From: Aquanectria penicillioides | Lineage: Eukaryota; Ascomycota; Sordariomycetes; Hypocreales; Nectriaceae | NCBI GenBank assembly: GCA_003415625.1 | Contig: PYIU01000006.1 | Coordinates: 2,046,001 to 2,110,000, forward strand | Reading direction: 5' to 3' | Length of the DNA stretch: 64,000 nucleotides | Shown here: positions 13,183 through 25,292 of the stretch, piece after piece | Position numbering within the stretch: position 1 is the stretch's first letter | Layout: each line of letters starts with the position of its first letter | Made by a program: the position numbers and the translations under genes | Notes under the pieces: generated by a model | What the model was told of the DNA's origin: nothing | Database searches by the model: none | Seen by the model: the letters and a program-made list of their open reading frames with translations, nothing else

Positions 13183-14719
13183 ACCATGTGCTCTGGGAAT
13201 TTTAAGCGCCACCCAAATCTTACACGACTAAATATTGCTTTTGCGTTTGGAGTTTTACACATGGGATACCAATTTCCTTTTTCGTTGATATTGAGCCAAG
13301 CAATACACAACTGTACATAGCATTGGATGGGAACATACGACGGCCGAGTTCGGCAATCGACCCGAGTGGTCACGGGCAATGGGGGACGGGATCAAGACGG
13401 GTCCCCATGTGTCCTTCTAAACATTAGTGGTCTTGAAGGAGGGCGCGCAACGCGCGAAGCATGCATAGAGGAAGATGAATGGTCGAATAGCCAAACAAAC
13501 AGAGCCTAGAAGGCTGCTTTCCTTATGACAACACCAAAAAAGAACCATGACATCCCACGATGCGTTGTGACCTTGTGTGAACCGGCCGTTACCTAAACAA
13601 GCCTGACGTGCAACACGGGATGAGCCTCGGCCTACCAAAGTTCCTTTTTGCGACGTGCCCGCGCTCACTTGGCAGACCCGACCACTTGGGCGCTTAAGCC
13701 TGTCAGTGATTTGGCTGCAGATGAACTCGATGCATGGTCCATGCCATGAAACGCTCAGCTGCCGTTGGTATATGATGTGTAGGAAATAAAAAAAAAGGGA
13801 AGATACCGGTACTACTTGCCAAGAACCCCACATTGTGATTGATAAAAAAAAAAAGCCCCTTTCTACGTCACAACTTAGTTTTCAACTATCTCAGGAACAG
13901 ATCAGACCAGCCTCCCCTTTTACTCAGTCACACCGCTTTTGCAGGCAAAGAGGGTTTGATGCACGACATAACTCGAACGTGAAGACGTTCTGTGATGTCG
14001 TCAATGCGGGGCAGGGCTCTCACTCAAACGAGGGGTGGGTGTGTAGACGCATCCGCTCGTGATATGTGAACGAGGCTCTGAAGCGGGGAGGAACTTGTCG
14101 CATGGCATATGCATCACGACTTATCGTGTGACTCTTGGCATTTTCATACTACTCTAGCTCATTCGCAGATCTAGTTGAAGCATCAAGTTGGGCGGCTAAG
14201 CATAGCCCGGATTGGTTTCTTGTGCATTCACTTTGTAGTATGTGATTAGAGGCGTTGAGGGGAACATATCTAGAAATGATGGCACGAACCCTCAAATTTA
14301 CATCGGTGTTGTAGGTGGGTTTTAAATTCATCAAATACATGGAATAATACAAAAAGTCCTGTTGGAAAATGCTACCAAACCGCCTTGCAGGCGTTGACTA
14401 ACAGCACGCGCTCTAAGCTGCTGAAAGCGGACTGTTCTATGCATGCATTTGCCAGATCGTCTCCTCGGGTCATACCGGGAGGGTGTTTACAATGAGGAAA
14501 AAAAAAAAAAATAGAATCCAAACTCCTATACCTGGAAGAAGAAGACGGACACTCCTGTCTAGTGTCGTATATAGTTTATTTCGCACAAGATAGTGGCGAT
14601 CAAACCGGCAAAAGGGCCTTGCGACTTGGTGTGCTTTAGCAAGTCCCCCAACAACATCTTGCATTCCGAGGTGACCGGAATTGTCCTGCACGAGAGTAAT
14701 ATGTACCCTTTCATTGCTA
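13183..14719. other. Convergent intergenic region
   Basis: This lies between the 3' ends of the membrane-protein gene (+) and the NMN adenylyltransferase gene (-). Only short frames without family resemblance and A/T homopolymer runs (13788, 13844, 14500) are seen. No gene is supported. Confidence 0.5.
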
Positions 14720-15704
14720 TCACCTGTGCACCGCAACAGGTACATATGAAGTTACGTCCCCGTTCGTCGTTCCGTTGATGTCTTGGGACGGGGTGTCCTT
14801 GGGTGGCGTTTCCTGATACAGGCGGTGCAGCCTGATATACTCAAGAACTGACTTGGGCAGATCGAGCGCATTCTCTCCGTTTCTAATTTGAGCCCGGACC
14901 TTGGTTGACGAGACGTCGTTCTTGAACGAAGGGACTACCCAGATATGATCATGGTACTCCTTTAGGGGCGCTATGGCTTGCTGGATGTCGCACTGGGTAG
15001 GCCTCTCGACAATGAAGGCGCCGTACCGACCCAAGAGCACCTCGATATCGGGCAACGGCCAGATTTCAGGGTCGCCCATGGTCAGGGCGAGATCAGCACC
15101 TATAAGCAGCATAACCTTGGCTCTCACATAGGCACCGTCAGCAGTTTGGATGCCTCCAAGGACATCGTTTACTTGTTTGTCAAGCCTTTCCAGAACATCG
15201 GCAGTGGGCGTATAGATAGGGTGGCCCGATTCGTCACGGCGGAGAGTCTCCCACTCGTCAATCATGATGTTGCTCTGTCTCTCCTCGATCGCCAACGTGC
15301 ACCTGGTTTGGAGCCTCATTAGCACAACTAGGCTATTCGAAAATGGTACCAAGGGGCCTCAGGACTCACATGTTGATACGGTGATGGGCCGGCACAAGCG
15401 AACTTTTGCCATAGGTATCACTACATGGGCTCATATAATTACCGACGACTTCGAAATCGGTCTGCTCTACGTAGCGCTCAGCCAACTCAAAGAGTTGCAA
15501 GTGTAGTACGGTGATGGGCGAAAAGCTCCCGCAAGCCAGTAGAACTAGCGGGGTCTTGTTCGCCCGTGTCAAGCGACGCTTTAATTTATCATGAGGGAAC
15601 TCATACTCATATGGTGTTGATATCGGCTCGGTGGAGGGGGTCGGCGGCGCGTCCGTTGATTGTGGAGGAGGGGCACTAGTGAACCGGGATGCCAAGGAGC
15701 CCAT
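14720..15704 (-). CDS. Nicotinamide/nicotinate mononucleotide adenylyltransferase
   Basis: Exons 15704-15370 and 15302-14720 give 305 residues. The enzyme joins NMN or NaMN to AMP from ATP, the last common step of NAD synthesis. The nucleotidyltransferase motif GSFSPITVLHLQLFELA at residues ~57-73 matches the fungal form of the (H/T)xGH-like ATP site, and SSTKVR near residue 245 is the conserved C-terminal ATP-binding motif. The intron (GTGAGT donor, CTAAT branch, CAG acceptor) restores NMCTLAIEERQ. A longer in-frame start exists at 15887 (366 residues) and would add a 61-residue Ser/Thr-rich leader; I chose the internal ATG because homologues begin close to the catalytic domain. The corresponding yeast genes are NMA1 and NMA2. 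Confidence 0.9.
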
Positions 15705-16776
15705 AATGGACGATGGGAACAACAAATGTTGCAGAGCGGTGGTGTCGCACGAGGACCAAAGACTGTTGGTTGCAGATTTCGGTGGCGTGAGTTGTGGTAC
15801 GTGATCGAAGTTGAAGGAGACTTCGGATGATAACGACAGGGTGTGTTTGGCGATGGTGGAGTTGGAGTCGTGGGATGGGAGGGGCATCAGAGGGATTTGC
15901 GCTGAACCACCCCGTTGGACCGGTGGGTCATCACTTAGTCATCATGCTACATCCTGTTGCCTTGTGGGAAAGACAGATTAACACTATTTGCAGCAATCTA
16001 GCTCTTCTGGTCTTGATGTGCTTCTGGGTAAGCTTTTGCAACTGCCAGGCGCAAGTCAAACCCAGGGGTTTGGTGGGTTCTGAGTCAAGGCCGGCGGGTC
16101 GAGAGTTGGCTGTCTCTGAACCCTGGACGGACAACTCGATAGGCGTTTGTTTCCTGCCTCGAGTGGCGTCAACCTCCACTGGGCTTTTATCAATGTGTAC
16201 CATATTTGAGTACCTACCTACAGTACCAAACTGGAGAGCCTGCAAGAAACGCTCATCCCAACATCGCTCAGAGAGGCCCCGCCGCATTTGTTGATGAATC
16301 AACCGACCCTTCACTTCATGACTCAGCACACTTATTCCTCGTTCCTCGTGCCTTGTGGGGAAAGGTACTTTCGACTGAAAAGCCTCCGCCTGCAATGGCT
16401 GCCTGCGAGTAGGTGACGTTTGCAGCTACTAATGTACATCACATGATAAGTTTCTACAAACGGCAGGGGGGGTTTTGCCCCCGCTTTTCTTGTCAGTTGG
16501 TCTGCGCCGTTGAAGATGCTCCGGGCCATATTCGTCCGAATTGAGCATGAACCATCATCGGGTTAGTTCATAGCGAGGATAAGGTTTTCCGTTCACTCTT
16601 AAACTAGCGACTGAGATGTGAACTAAGGTGAGCTTGACAATGTCATCTTGACAAGTATCAAGTTCGTAGAATTAAGTTACTATAGGTCTTAAATTCGTCA
16701 ACTGATTTTGTCTCGCAGCGCCTCCGAACGCCGTAGTCTCATCGTGGCCTCTGCATGGTCCCTACTCCTAGGTTCA
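15705..16776. other. Intergenic region between NMNAT and the TPT-like transporter
   Basis: No gene is supported. A 154-codon minus-strand open frame (15931-16395) lacks an ATG at its 5' end and resembles nothing known. The part next to 15705 is likely the NMNAT promoter/leader. Confidence 0.45.
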
Positions 16777-18194
16777 TTAGAACCATGGGGAAACATATTT
16801 GCTAATGACTGTGTCCACTTTAGGCCGAACAAAATTCGTTCCATAGCAGCTATACACCAATATGATGATTATTAGGAGGGTGAAGCATGTGATGATTCCT
16901 CGGCGCACCATCAGAGGAAAGCGGTGCTTCTCGCAGTCTGCGGAACTCCACTTATATCTCACCCAATCGCCAGCGCGGAGGAGTGCGGCGATTAATTTTT
17001 GGTATCCGAAGGAGTAATAAACCAAGCCAAATAAGCTGATGCCGTATCCCACGAACTGCATCTCGGTGATTTGCGTATGCCAGATGACGACAGAGCAGAC
17101 GACTAGGAGAATGTTCTTGAAGATGGCGGATAACGACATGACGACACCAGAGGTCTTCCCAATCTGTAAAAATGGGGTTTCATTAGTCAAATATCTACTA
17201 CCTCCATGGTGCGGAGTCACTTACCAGTGCCATGCTGGTATAGTTCAGTAGAAATGCGATAGGAGCACTGAAGAAGAGCATCAACCACCCCAGCGTTGTA
17301 ACACCTGCCAAGGACAAGCTGGGGATTTCAACTATGCAGGCGATGAAGAAGTTCATCACAGCGCAAACAGGCGCATAGTAGTAGAGACCAACCATGGGAT
17401 CCATCTTCATACCCTGGCCATTCAACATGATCTGGATCAGGACGACTCTGATGGCTTCAAAGACAATGCCGCTAAGCTGGAAAGCCACTCCAATCCAGGA
17501 GAATTGGATTTCGCCGGCACTGGCCATGGCAACTCCACCAGCTATGACTATGATGTTGAAGATGCTGCCAAGACTGGGGTTTGCGACCCCCGCAAGCCAC
17601 GAGATGAACAGCACCACTATCGGAGTAGAGGCCTTGATCATCTGGAGAAACGCCACGGATAGCCAAAAATAGACAAAGTTTGTGCAAACAAGCGATCCAG
17701 ATGCTACCAGACCAATTGGAACAATTGTTTGGAAGAACACCCGCCCCGAAATCGGTGTAGAATGTCGACTCTGGAGAACATTTGTGCGACGTGCGAGAAA
17801 TTGTGTAACCCCCGATGCAAAGGTGAGTTGCCAACATGTTAACAAAATGGCTAAAGGATATTATCAATCAGTGCAAGGGATCTCTTTAGAGCTCTAGAAA
17901 AGAGCAGGCGATGAACATACGATAACCTTGGCATTCATGTTAGCTCTGGCATCAAGGACGTCGTACTTGGGTGTGGGCTCACCAAATCCACCGGTGCTAA
18001 TCAACCATTTGTTGGCGAGAATGGTGCAGTTTGATGATGTAATCCAACCTCTACACAGGCCATTAGCTCATGGTAGCTCCATAGACTGATGCCAAGACGC
18101 GCACGTACATCATATATATCGCTGTCTCTTGCAAGGCTCTGGAGCCACTGGATATGGGTATCATCCCAAGTCCGGGGAGTTGGGGGGCAGCCAT
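16777..18194 (-). CDS. Triose-phosphate-transporter/nucleotide-sugar-transporter-like (DMT superfamily) membrane protein
   Basis: Likely exons 18194-18109, 18050-17917, 17850-17225 and 17163-16777 (410 residues). About ten hydrophobic segments carry the fungal TPT signature: SSNCTILANKW near TM1, LLTCWQLTFASGVTQFLAR, NFVYFWLSVAFLQMIKASTP, KMDPMVGLYYYAPVCAVMNF and IGKTSGVVMSLSAIFKNILLV. Members exchange phosphorylated sugars or nucleotide sugars in the Golgi/ER; the substrate cannot be told from sequence. The last intron is canonical and phase 0. The second intron is problematic: the strongest donor (GTATGT at 17920-17915) is out of phase with the next exon, and only a weak GTTCAT donor (17916-17911) keeps the frame. 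Either a weak site is used or the gene carries a one-base change. Confidence 0.8.
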
Positions 18195-19126
18195 GACGAA
18201 GAAATTGTCGAAAGGTATCCGGATGGAAGGAATAAATGTTTTTTTTTTTATAAAAAACAGAATCAAAAAGAAATAGAAAAAAGATTCTGAGACCAAATCT
18301 ATTAAGAGAGAAGAAAAAAAAAAGAAAAAAGAAGGCAGCAAAAAGCCAAGCACTTGTCGATCAATGGAAATTCCGTATTGACCCTCAGCACGAGGGAAAA
18401 GGCATCAAAGGGGGAAGGTCTTCATGAAAGCCAATGTGAAACGGCCACTTAGGAATCCAGGGATTATACGCTTGACATAACTCGAGTTCCCTTGAACAAA
18501 TTATTTACTCTAGAGGCTGGCAGGGCTTTCACAATGCGCCCAATTAGGGGGCATTCCAGATGGCTCACGCGCAGCCCCCTTTGCCTATGGTCTATTCCGC
18601 ACGCCCAGACGGGCAGCCCGCCAACTAATGCAATGCTCCGAGTATGCATTGTGTTCCATTGGGTTTCAGGCCCTGAGACAGCGGCCACATCTACTCCCTG
18701 TGCAAATCGAGATGTCAACCCCACAACTAAGACCCGACGCCACAGGAGCAACTCCAAGCTACAAAGTGTCAACTGCGAATCTCTTCCAGCGAGCGATTCG
18801 GCTCAGGCGAAGAGTCGAACTGGCATGAGACTAAGCACCGTTAATAGCAATCCCAAAACGATCCGATGCCATGCTTGCGAGTTAGTCTCCTTTGTAATCG
18901 CTGCACCTTATCCAAAAGCCGGAGATGTCAATATTGCAAGACATCGAAATTTCTCCACTCCTTTGCTTCCTATCTCAGCCAAGAATTCCATCCACGCCTC
19001 CCTTCCACCGACCGCTCGTACAGCCTCAAGGGAGACTTTTGATTGAACCACGTCGCTCTGGCCGTGCGCGCTTTACACGAATTGATCACCTCACGCGCTC
19101 TAGCGGTTTAGCTGTGACAACCCGCT
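18195..19126. other. Intergenic region
   Basis: A/T-rich leader of the transporter gene (poly-A/T tracts 18240-18340) followed by sequence with only short, unrecognised frames. No gene is supported. Confidence 0.45.
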
Positions 19127-19778
19127 TTAGGAACTATGATCGCATCGTCGAGTATGCCACCTTGGCTCCCCAAACGGCTCGCCATCATCGCTACTGAGAT
19201 ATTTCCACTGGTATCCTCTCTTATTTTCTTCCACGCCCTCCTCAACTCCGTCATGGACGCCGTACACGAAACCTTCGGCCCCTCCAACAACGTTGGCCTT
19301 GTTACATTCGCAACCAGAGCCCAGGACGACAGTTTACCCCGAGAGTTGAGATAAGATATCATTAAAGATATGGAACAAGGCCGTGGCCCAAACGGCCGAC
19401 TTACTTGAAAACAAGTTCACATACGCTAAACCTCTGGAGACGTGGTCACTACGGACTCTTTACTAACTCGTCGTGGCCTCTAGGATCGTACTGCAGACTT
19501 ATAAGCGAGAGGAGATTTTGAAGAAAACGCGCAAAATAATCCTCGACGAAAATGTTCCGTCCTTACTCGAAGTTCACATTGTCTGGAACGACGAAGAGAT
19601 ATCCCCGCAGAGTAGTTTCTTAGAACACGGCGTCTTTGTTCGTTATCGCAAAACTAGTGTCAACAGCATGAACCAAAAGTTTCGACCGAATCCCACACTC
19701 CGCAGCAAAGCCATTCTCCTACACGACGACGACCTTGTCTACCACCCTCGAGACATGGTAGCTTTTCAGATTATCTAG
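19127..19778 (+). pseudogene. Decayed GT64-like (exostosin-type) glycosyltransferase fragment
   Basis: Two separated frames look like parts of one type II membrane glycosyltransferase. The first (19136-19354) has a single signal-anchor-like hydrophobic segment (RLAIIATEIFPLVSSLIFF). The second (to 19778) carries features of the GT64 fold: VLQTYKREEIL, VPSLLEVHIVWNDEE, RKTSVNSMNQKFRPNP and the DDD-type metal site in LLHDDDLVYHPRDM. The second part runs in frame with upstream coding-like sequence but is broken by TAA at 19464-19466. It ends at 19778 just after the metal-binding motif, so the C-terminal half of the domain is missing. A frame change separates the two parts. I read this as a pseudogene; a spliced short gene is less likely. 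Confidence 0.55.
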
Positions 19779-19909
19779 CTAAGAAAATGGTATATAAATG
19801 TGAAACAAGACCTGAGGCTACCTCTATTGTCGCGACTCGAGAAGTTGCCTTCGTAATTCCGTTTACCAGCAACACCCGAAAACTCCATTTATCACATTGT
19901 CCTAACACC

Positions 19910-22031
19910 CTACATTGGACCCTGGTAAGAATAGACCGGGTCAGATAACAGCTGCCAAAACTCTAGGTCACCAATCTGACCAAAGTTAGTGGTTGCAAAA
20001 ACATCATTCACAATGTTTGAATCTGCCGGCGGCACGCCCAAATTTGCCAGACACCATTGCCTCAGCATCCCCAGTCGTTGGGCATACTGCAGGAGCAGGT
20101 CCTGGTTGTCATCAACAATCTTCCGCCTAGGGCCGCTGACGCAACTACTGGCCTGTAAGTGATCGCTGAGGCGTCGGAGGAGATCCTCCAATTTGCAGGC
20201 CTTTCTTGCCGTCATCCTATCCCAATCAGGATCGTCAATTGTAAGTAATCTGATATTCTTAATTATGCCGAGAGTCAGGTGAGCTGTGTAAATGAATGTG
20301 ATGGACGAGAAAGTTTCCGCGGGGACCACCAAAAAGGTTTCGGCTAGGGCTTTTGCATTTTGAAAGCACTCCCAGATGGCTTGCGCTCTTGAGAGTGCTG
20401 GTGTCGACCACTCTGAGGCCGGCACATGCACCGCTGGTTCAAAGAGTCGGACGAGAATAGCATTATAATGGCTACGAAGGAGATCTTGATAGGTAAGTAA
20501 AAGTTGTGTAGTTGCGGAGAACACAACTTACGGTTCGATTTGAGCTCGTCTGGAAGTTGTTCCATGAGGCTGTCCAGGTCTCTGCGGATCAGAGAAATTG
20601 CCATAGGATGAAAATTTAACCGAGAAGTGCTCCCTGGGCTGTTGTCCGATTCCGAGAACACACTGTTCACCTTTTCTGACAATCGTTGCACACGAATGAG
20701 TTGCACCAAAAGGATATCTGTTGGGTACTCTTGGTCTTGCAGCAAAGTCTTGCAGCATTCTCCAAAATACTCGGTATATCCTAGACAAGGAGATCTGCTT
20801 AGAAGACCGGATATTCTGACAAGGGTCGGAAGATTAGTCTTTGTGGAGTCAATGATTCGGGCTAGAACTTACGAGGAGGACATGTAAAACAGTCCAAGCA
20901 CTGCTCTTCTCTCGGCGTTTGTATGCTTCTCCCGATGTTTGTATTCGTTTCTAAGAATCGCTGCGTCATCAACAAAAGATTTGGCCATGATCCCTGGGTT
21001 CTCGGGGTATTTATTTAGTCCATTGTCATTCGCCAAGCCTGCCGCCAATTGCAGGAGGCTTGTGTGTCGAAGCTCCATGAAGTAGCGGAAGTCCTTCCTG
21101 TAAGCTTGTCAATGAAACATGATACTCGAAAATGCTTGCATCGAGAAATTAATACTCACCAGGCAAGAAAAACAAGAATTGCCTGCAATAATTCTAACCG
21201 CTTTGCGCCGAGAACCACGATTTGATGGGCGATGTGCTGGCGAAACCATTGGCCAAATTCGGCCCGTATTCGCGGAGTCGGAGGACGGCACACAAATAAG
21301 ACTGTCTTCAGCAGCAACGGTCGCTCGCGCAACATGTCGGAAACGCTACATGTCGCAAGCGGGGCAAAAGGGAAATGGGGAAGCATAAGAGTCATATACT
21401 CTTGGAGGACTTGGCTTGCCTCGTCGAATGTCATGCTGAATCCCGGGCTGATTTGAAGTGTTTGTTCTGGATGTGGGCGGGTGTCCAATGTTGAGCAAGG
21501 CGGAAGAACTAGTGGTTCAATGCGATGAGAGCCACTCGCGGCTAGAGCTGAATTTTTCCCGCTAGATCCCATGTTTTTGTTTGGAAATTGGTCTGGCTCA
21601 GATGGTCCTAATGTGTCCTCATTTGACGGCCGCAACAAGTGCCGGTTCTCATCTAGAAGGGACAAGATGCCGTCCAACTTTTGTTCAATTGCCTTGACCC
21701 GTCTATCGACGTGAAGGAATGAGCAAAAATAATCGACTGGCAGAAAAATACAATGGAATACAACAACTTACGTTGCCTTCCCCCTTCGTTTTCTAGGGCC
21801 GGGCTGGGGCCTGGTGCAGACGAGATCCCCTTTGAAGCATCTGGCACGGTGGTGTTAGCAGGTTCCGCATCCCCCGAATGTGTGGATCCGGCGTGGATGT
21901 TTGATGCTGTACAACCTTTCGCAGATACTCTCGCCGTCCTTTCGCCTGTTCGCCCAGACGCACTTCGCCTTGGAGCGGGCGCAGCTCTCACACGCCCTTG
22001 GCCTGTGTACAGCCTGAGATGAATTCTCCAT
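19910..22031 (-). CDS. Zn2Cys6 fungal-specific transcription factor
   Basis: Six exons: 22031-21916, 21840-21772, 21702-21160, 21097-20873, 20815-20532 and 20484-19910, total 603 residues. The N-terminus is a binuclear zinc cluster, Cys14-x2-Cys17-x6-Cys24-x12-Cys37-x2-Cys40-x6-Cys47, followed by a basic linker (GPRKRRGK) and a short coiled segment (VKAIEQKLDGILSLLDEN). The zinc cluster is interrupted by intron 1 after Cys37-Glu: without splicing the last two Cys are lost, with splicing (GTTGTA donor, GCTAACA branch) they appear in perfect spacing. The rest matches the fungal_trans regulatory domain (GQWFRQHIAHQIV, LFYMSSSISG, PDELKSN...LLRSHYNAILVRLFEPAV). It is divergently arranged with an MFS exporter gene 518 bp away and probably regulates it. 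Confidence 0.88.
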
Positions 22032-22549
22032 GAGGCCGGCCGAGATCCTTGCGACGAATTGCTGAAGACAGACGAGATGGGACGCGCATAAGAGCAACTC
22101 ATAAATCCGCCGACAAGGCCGGAGCGGGGCCTAAAACCCGCCGAAATGGCGAGGTGCGGTCCCGCTCACAGCGTTTTGGCCAATCGGGCTTGAGTGGGGC
22201 GGGCCTCGTGGGGCGGGCGGGAGTCTTTTAAACGTCCGCCCGACTGACTCTCCTTTGATACCTTGAAGCTTCGCCTCGTGGACTGCGTAACATGGCTTGA
22301 TGCTCCCTTTCCACGGCCACCAGTTTGACTCCCGCGACCGTGAAGCTGTATATATAATGTCGTAAAATTTAAAGTGATAGTTTTGATCAGATGCGTGACA
22401 AACGGGCCTGTCCAAAGACACTTTTGCGATTGCTCGCCCGCTACACCTGTTCAAGGCCTTGTTGCATAAAAGAAAAGCCATTGTTGCGATTCCCATACAA
22501 ACCACTGATTTTTTTTTTGGAACCGTTTTCGGACCATATACGTCGCACA
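22032..22549. promoter_or_regulatory. Divergent promoter between Zn2Cys6 regulator and MFS exporter
   Basis: These 518 bp separate two start codons facing away from each other. They contain a CCAAT box at 22180-22184 and a TATA-like element TATATATAA at 22349-22357, about 200 bp upstream of the MFS ATG. Several CGG/CCG triplets lie near 22115-22150, the half-site recognised by Zn2Cys6 proteins. The arrangement fits co-regulation or autoregulation (inference). Confidence 0.55.
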
Positions 22550-24562
22550 ATGACTTCGGAGTCACACCAGTTCCACGAGCTTGACGAGCAACCCACAAGC
22601 CGGCATGGTCTGGTTCCCCGAACCCACAGCAATGACGGGACCTCTTCAGCATCAGGCACCTTGCCCGGGATGGCAGCCAACGAGGCTCTTGAGACGGCAG
22701 AGGGTTTAAAAGAATCCCCCAAATATGCCGAAGGCTTCTCCCTGGCATGCATAGTCACTGGGCTCCTCCTCGCTGCCTTCTGCGTTGGACTTGTATGCCG
22801 CCTTGACTTTCCCCTTGGCCCCTGCTGCCGTTATACAATATACCGGTTTGGACTCTGACCTTTGAACCTCAATTAGGACCGTTCTATTCTTGCAACCGCG
22901 ATACCGAAAATTACATCCGAATTCGACTCGCTCGACGACATAGCCTGGTACGGGTCATCCTTTCTCCTCACGATGTGCTGCTTCCAACTCATGTTTGGAA
23001 AGCTCTACACCGAGTTCAACATCACTTGGGTTTTCCTTGCTGCACTCATAATCTTTGAAGTAGGATCAGTCGTTTGTGCTGCCGCTCCGTCTTCGCTTGC
23101 CCTCATCATCGGCAGAGCCGTTGCTGGGGTGGGTTGCGCGGGCCTCGCCTCGGGTGCCTTGATCATCATCGCACAGAGCCTTCCTCTCGAGAAGCGCCCC
23201 GTGTATACCGGACTTGTTGGGGCATGTTCGGGTGTTGCACAGATTATTGCGCCGACTCTAGGAGGTTGGTCCGTCCCTGCAACCGTCCCTTCCACCTATC
23301 GTGGCATTCTAAACTAACATCTATGTAGGAGTTTTCACAGACCGCCTCACATGGCGCTGGTGTTTTTGGATTAACCTACCCCTTGGAGCTGTAACAGCCG
23401 TCACAGTTTTTTTCTGCGTCAAACTCCCAAGAACTTCCAACAGTGCCACTTCTACGGGTATCCGGGGCCTCATTGACAAGTTGGACGTTCTAGGAAGCGC
23501 ATTCTTGATGCCCAACCTTGTTTGCCTTTTGCTAGCCCTAGAATGGGGCGGCACTACCTATGCTTGGGGTAATTGGCGAATCGTCTTATGCCTCTGTCTC
23601 TTTGCTGTACTCTTTCTTGTTTGGCTGTACATCCAGTACATCAAAGGTGACAGCGCCACTCTGCCCTTTAGACTTGTGCGTCAGCGGTCAGTCGCTAGTG
23701 GATTGCTCTTCTCAATGGGTATGATCAGTTGCATGTTTCTTTTTGGATATTATGTCCCTGTTTGGTTTCAGGCTGTCAAAGACACGACTGCTGAAGAGTC
23801 TGGCATCGACTTCCTTGCTACATCAGCTCCAATGACAGTAGCTGCGATTCTGTCTGGAATTTTGGTATGCGCTTACAAGGTTCAGTGTGTGTGCGAATCG
23901 CGGTACATACTTGCTAACTCCGTCTCCGTCAGACATCACGCATCGGATATTATGTTCCTCAGATGATCTGCAGCACCATTCTCGTTTCAATTTCTTCTGG
24001 TCTCATTTTTAGATATGATCTGGACACAACTACAGCATACTGGTATGACAATCAGATTCTCCCTACTAGCAATACTTTGAGTTGCTGACCTTCACCCAGG
24101 GCAGGAACTCTGGTCATGTTTGGATTTGGAGTGGGAATCGGCCTTCAGATGCCTCTGACCGCTGTGCAAACTGTCCTCGAAGGGCCAGACATTTCGACGG
24201 GCACCTCGGTCATCGTCCTTATCCAAGCTTTGAGCGGCTCTGTCTTTCTCGCTGTTGGTCAGAACGTTTTCCAGGGAAAGCTGGTTCGCGACCTGGCAGC
24301 CAAAGTCCCGCAAGTAGATGCCGACTTTGTGGTAGCCAATGGTGCCTCCGGTCTTCGCGAAGCCATGACCAAAATATACGGTGCAGACTTGGCTCGAAAG
24401 GTCTTGGAAGCTTACAACGCGGGTCTCCGACAGTGCTTTCTAGTCTGCATCATTTTAGCATGTCTGACAATCTTCGGGGCATTGGGAATGGAGTGGAAGA
24501 GTGTCAAGTCAAAGGCACTCGATAACCAAGCGCAGAATCAAGTATCTGGAACTGAGGCTTAA
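22550..24562 (+). CDS. MFS drug:H+ antiporter-type exporter (14-TM, DHA2-like)
   Basis: Exons 22550-22792, 22877-23264, 23329-23864, 23933-24042 and 24100-24562 give 579 residues. After an ~65-residue polar N-terminus the protein is almost wholly hydrophobic. Family marks are LDRSILATAIPKI (made by splicing exons 1 and 2), WYGSSFLLT, LYTEFN, the antiporter motif region GRAVAGVGCAGLASGALIII, and WRWCFWINLPLGAVTAV. Length and order of segments fit the 14-helix DHA2 group of toxin or drug exporters found next to secondary-metabolite genes. Here no synthase lies nearby; the only partner is the divergent Zn2Cys6 gene. The substrate is unknown. Confidence 0.9.
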
Positions 24563-24866
24563 AACCAGCTTGAAGCCGGAGCTTGGCATCATGAAACAGT
24601 GGGAAGAGGAGAGGGCGATGTTTGTTGTAGAAATAAACCATCACACCATTACTTAGACAGACTCTGTACAATTTATCATCCATACCACTGCACTAGTTAT
24701 ATACCCGGTTTGCTTTGCAACTGTTGACTTGTGAATTTTGCGAAATTGTTCCTCCAACTGATCACTCTCGAGACAAGCCATGTAGCAAACATTCCACTAG
24801 CAGTACGTTCTCTCCGATTCATTTCTTTTATTTTTCACGCCTTCAGAAAATTTGCTTTGGATATCT

Positions 24867-25292
24867 TCAATATGTTGGAGAGATGTTCAGTAGCAAGATC
24901 ATCAGCAAGAAGGCTACGAGCCAAGGAGGATGAGGGGGCTCACACATGAAACGGCGAATCACTGATTCACCAACGGCCATGATGTTACCAAAATCGATTG
25001 AGTTGAGGATTGCTTTGTGCTCTGCTGGAGATGGCACTCGGCCATAGGCAACAGCGACAGGTGAGCGGCCGGAGTGGCTAGAAGAGCCGGAAGAGCCAGG
25101 GTCTAAGCTGGATGTATTGGAGGAGATTTTAACTTGTTCTAGTTTCTTGACGTGTTGGGCGGAAAAATTAACCGTGTGTTCGTGAACTTGAGCACAGCTG
25201 TATCCGGTGGTCAAATTCACAGGCCATTGGCCGCCATGTTTGGCTCTTATGAGCCTTGTGCCACTATTCGTCGTTGCGTTTGTCAATTTCAT
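24867..25292 (-). CDS. Hypothetical small ORF (doubtful)
   Basis: A 141-codon ATG frame with a Ser/Gly-rich middle and no recognised domain. A GTGTGA donor-like site near 24943 could end an exon after VGESVIRRF, in which case the unrelated hydrophobic tail would not be coding. Nothing else supports expression. Confidence 0.25.
   Translation of the reverse strand: MKLTNATTNSGTRLIRAKHGGQWPVNLTTGYSCAQVHEHTVNFSAQHVKKLEQVKISSNTSSLDPGSSGSSSHSGRSPVAVAYGRVPSPAEHKAILNSIDFGNIMAVGESVIRRFMCEPPHPPWLVAFLLMILLLNISPTY

Noticed and set aside
15931..16395. 154-codon minus-strand frame upstream of NMNAT
   Set aside because: No ATG at its 5' end (begins TTG) and no recognisable domain.
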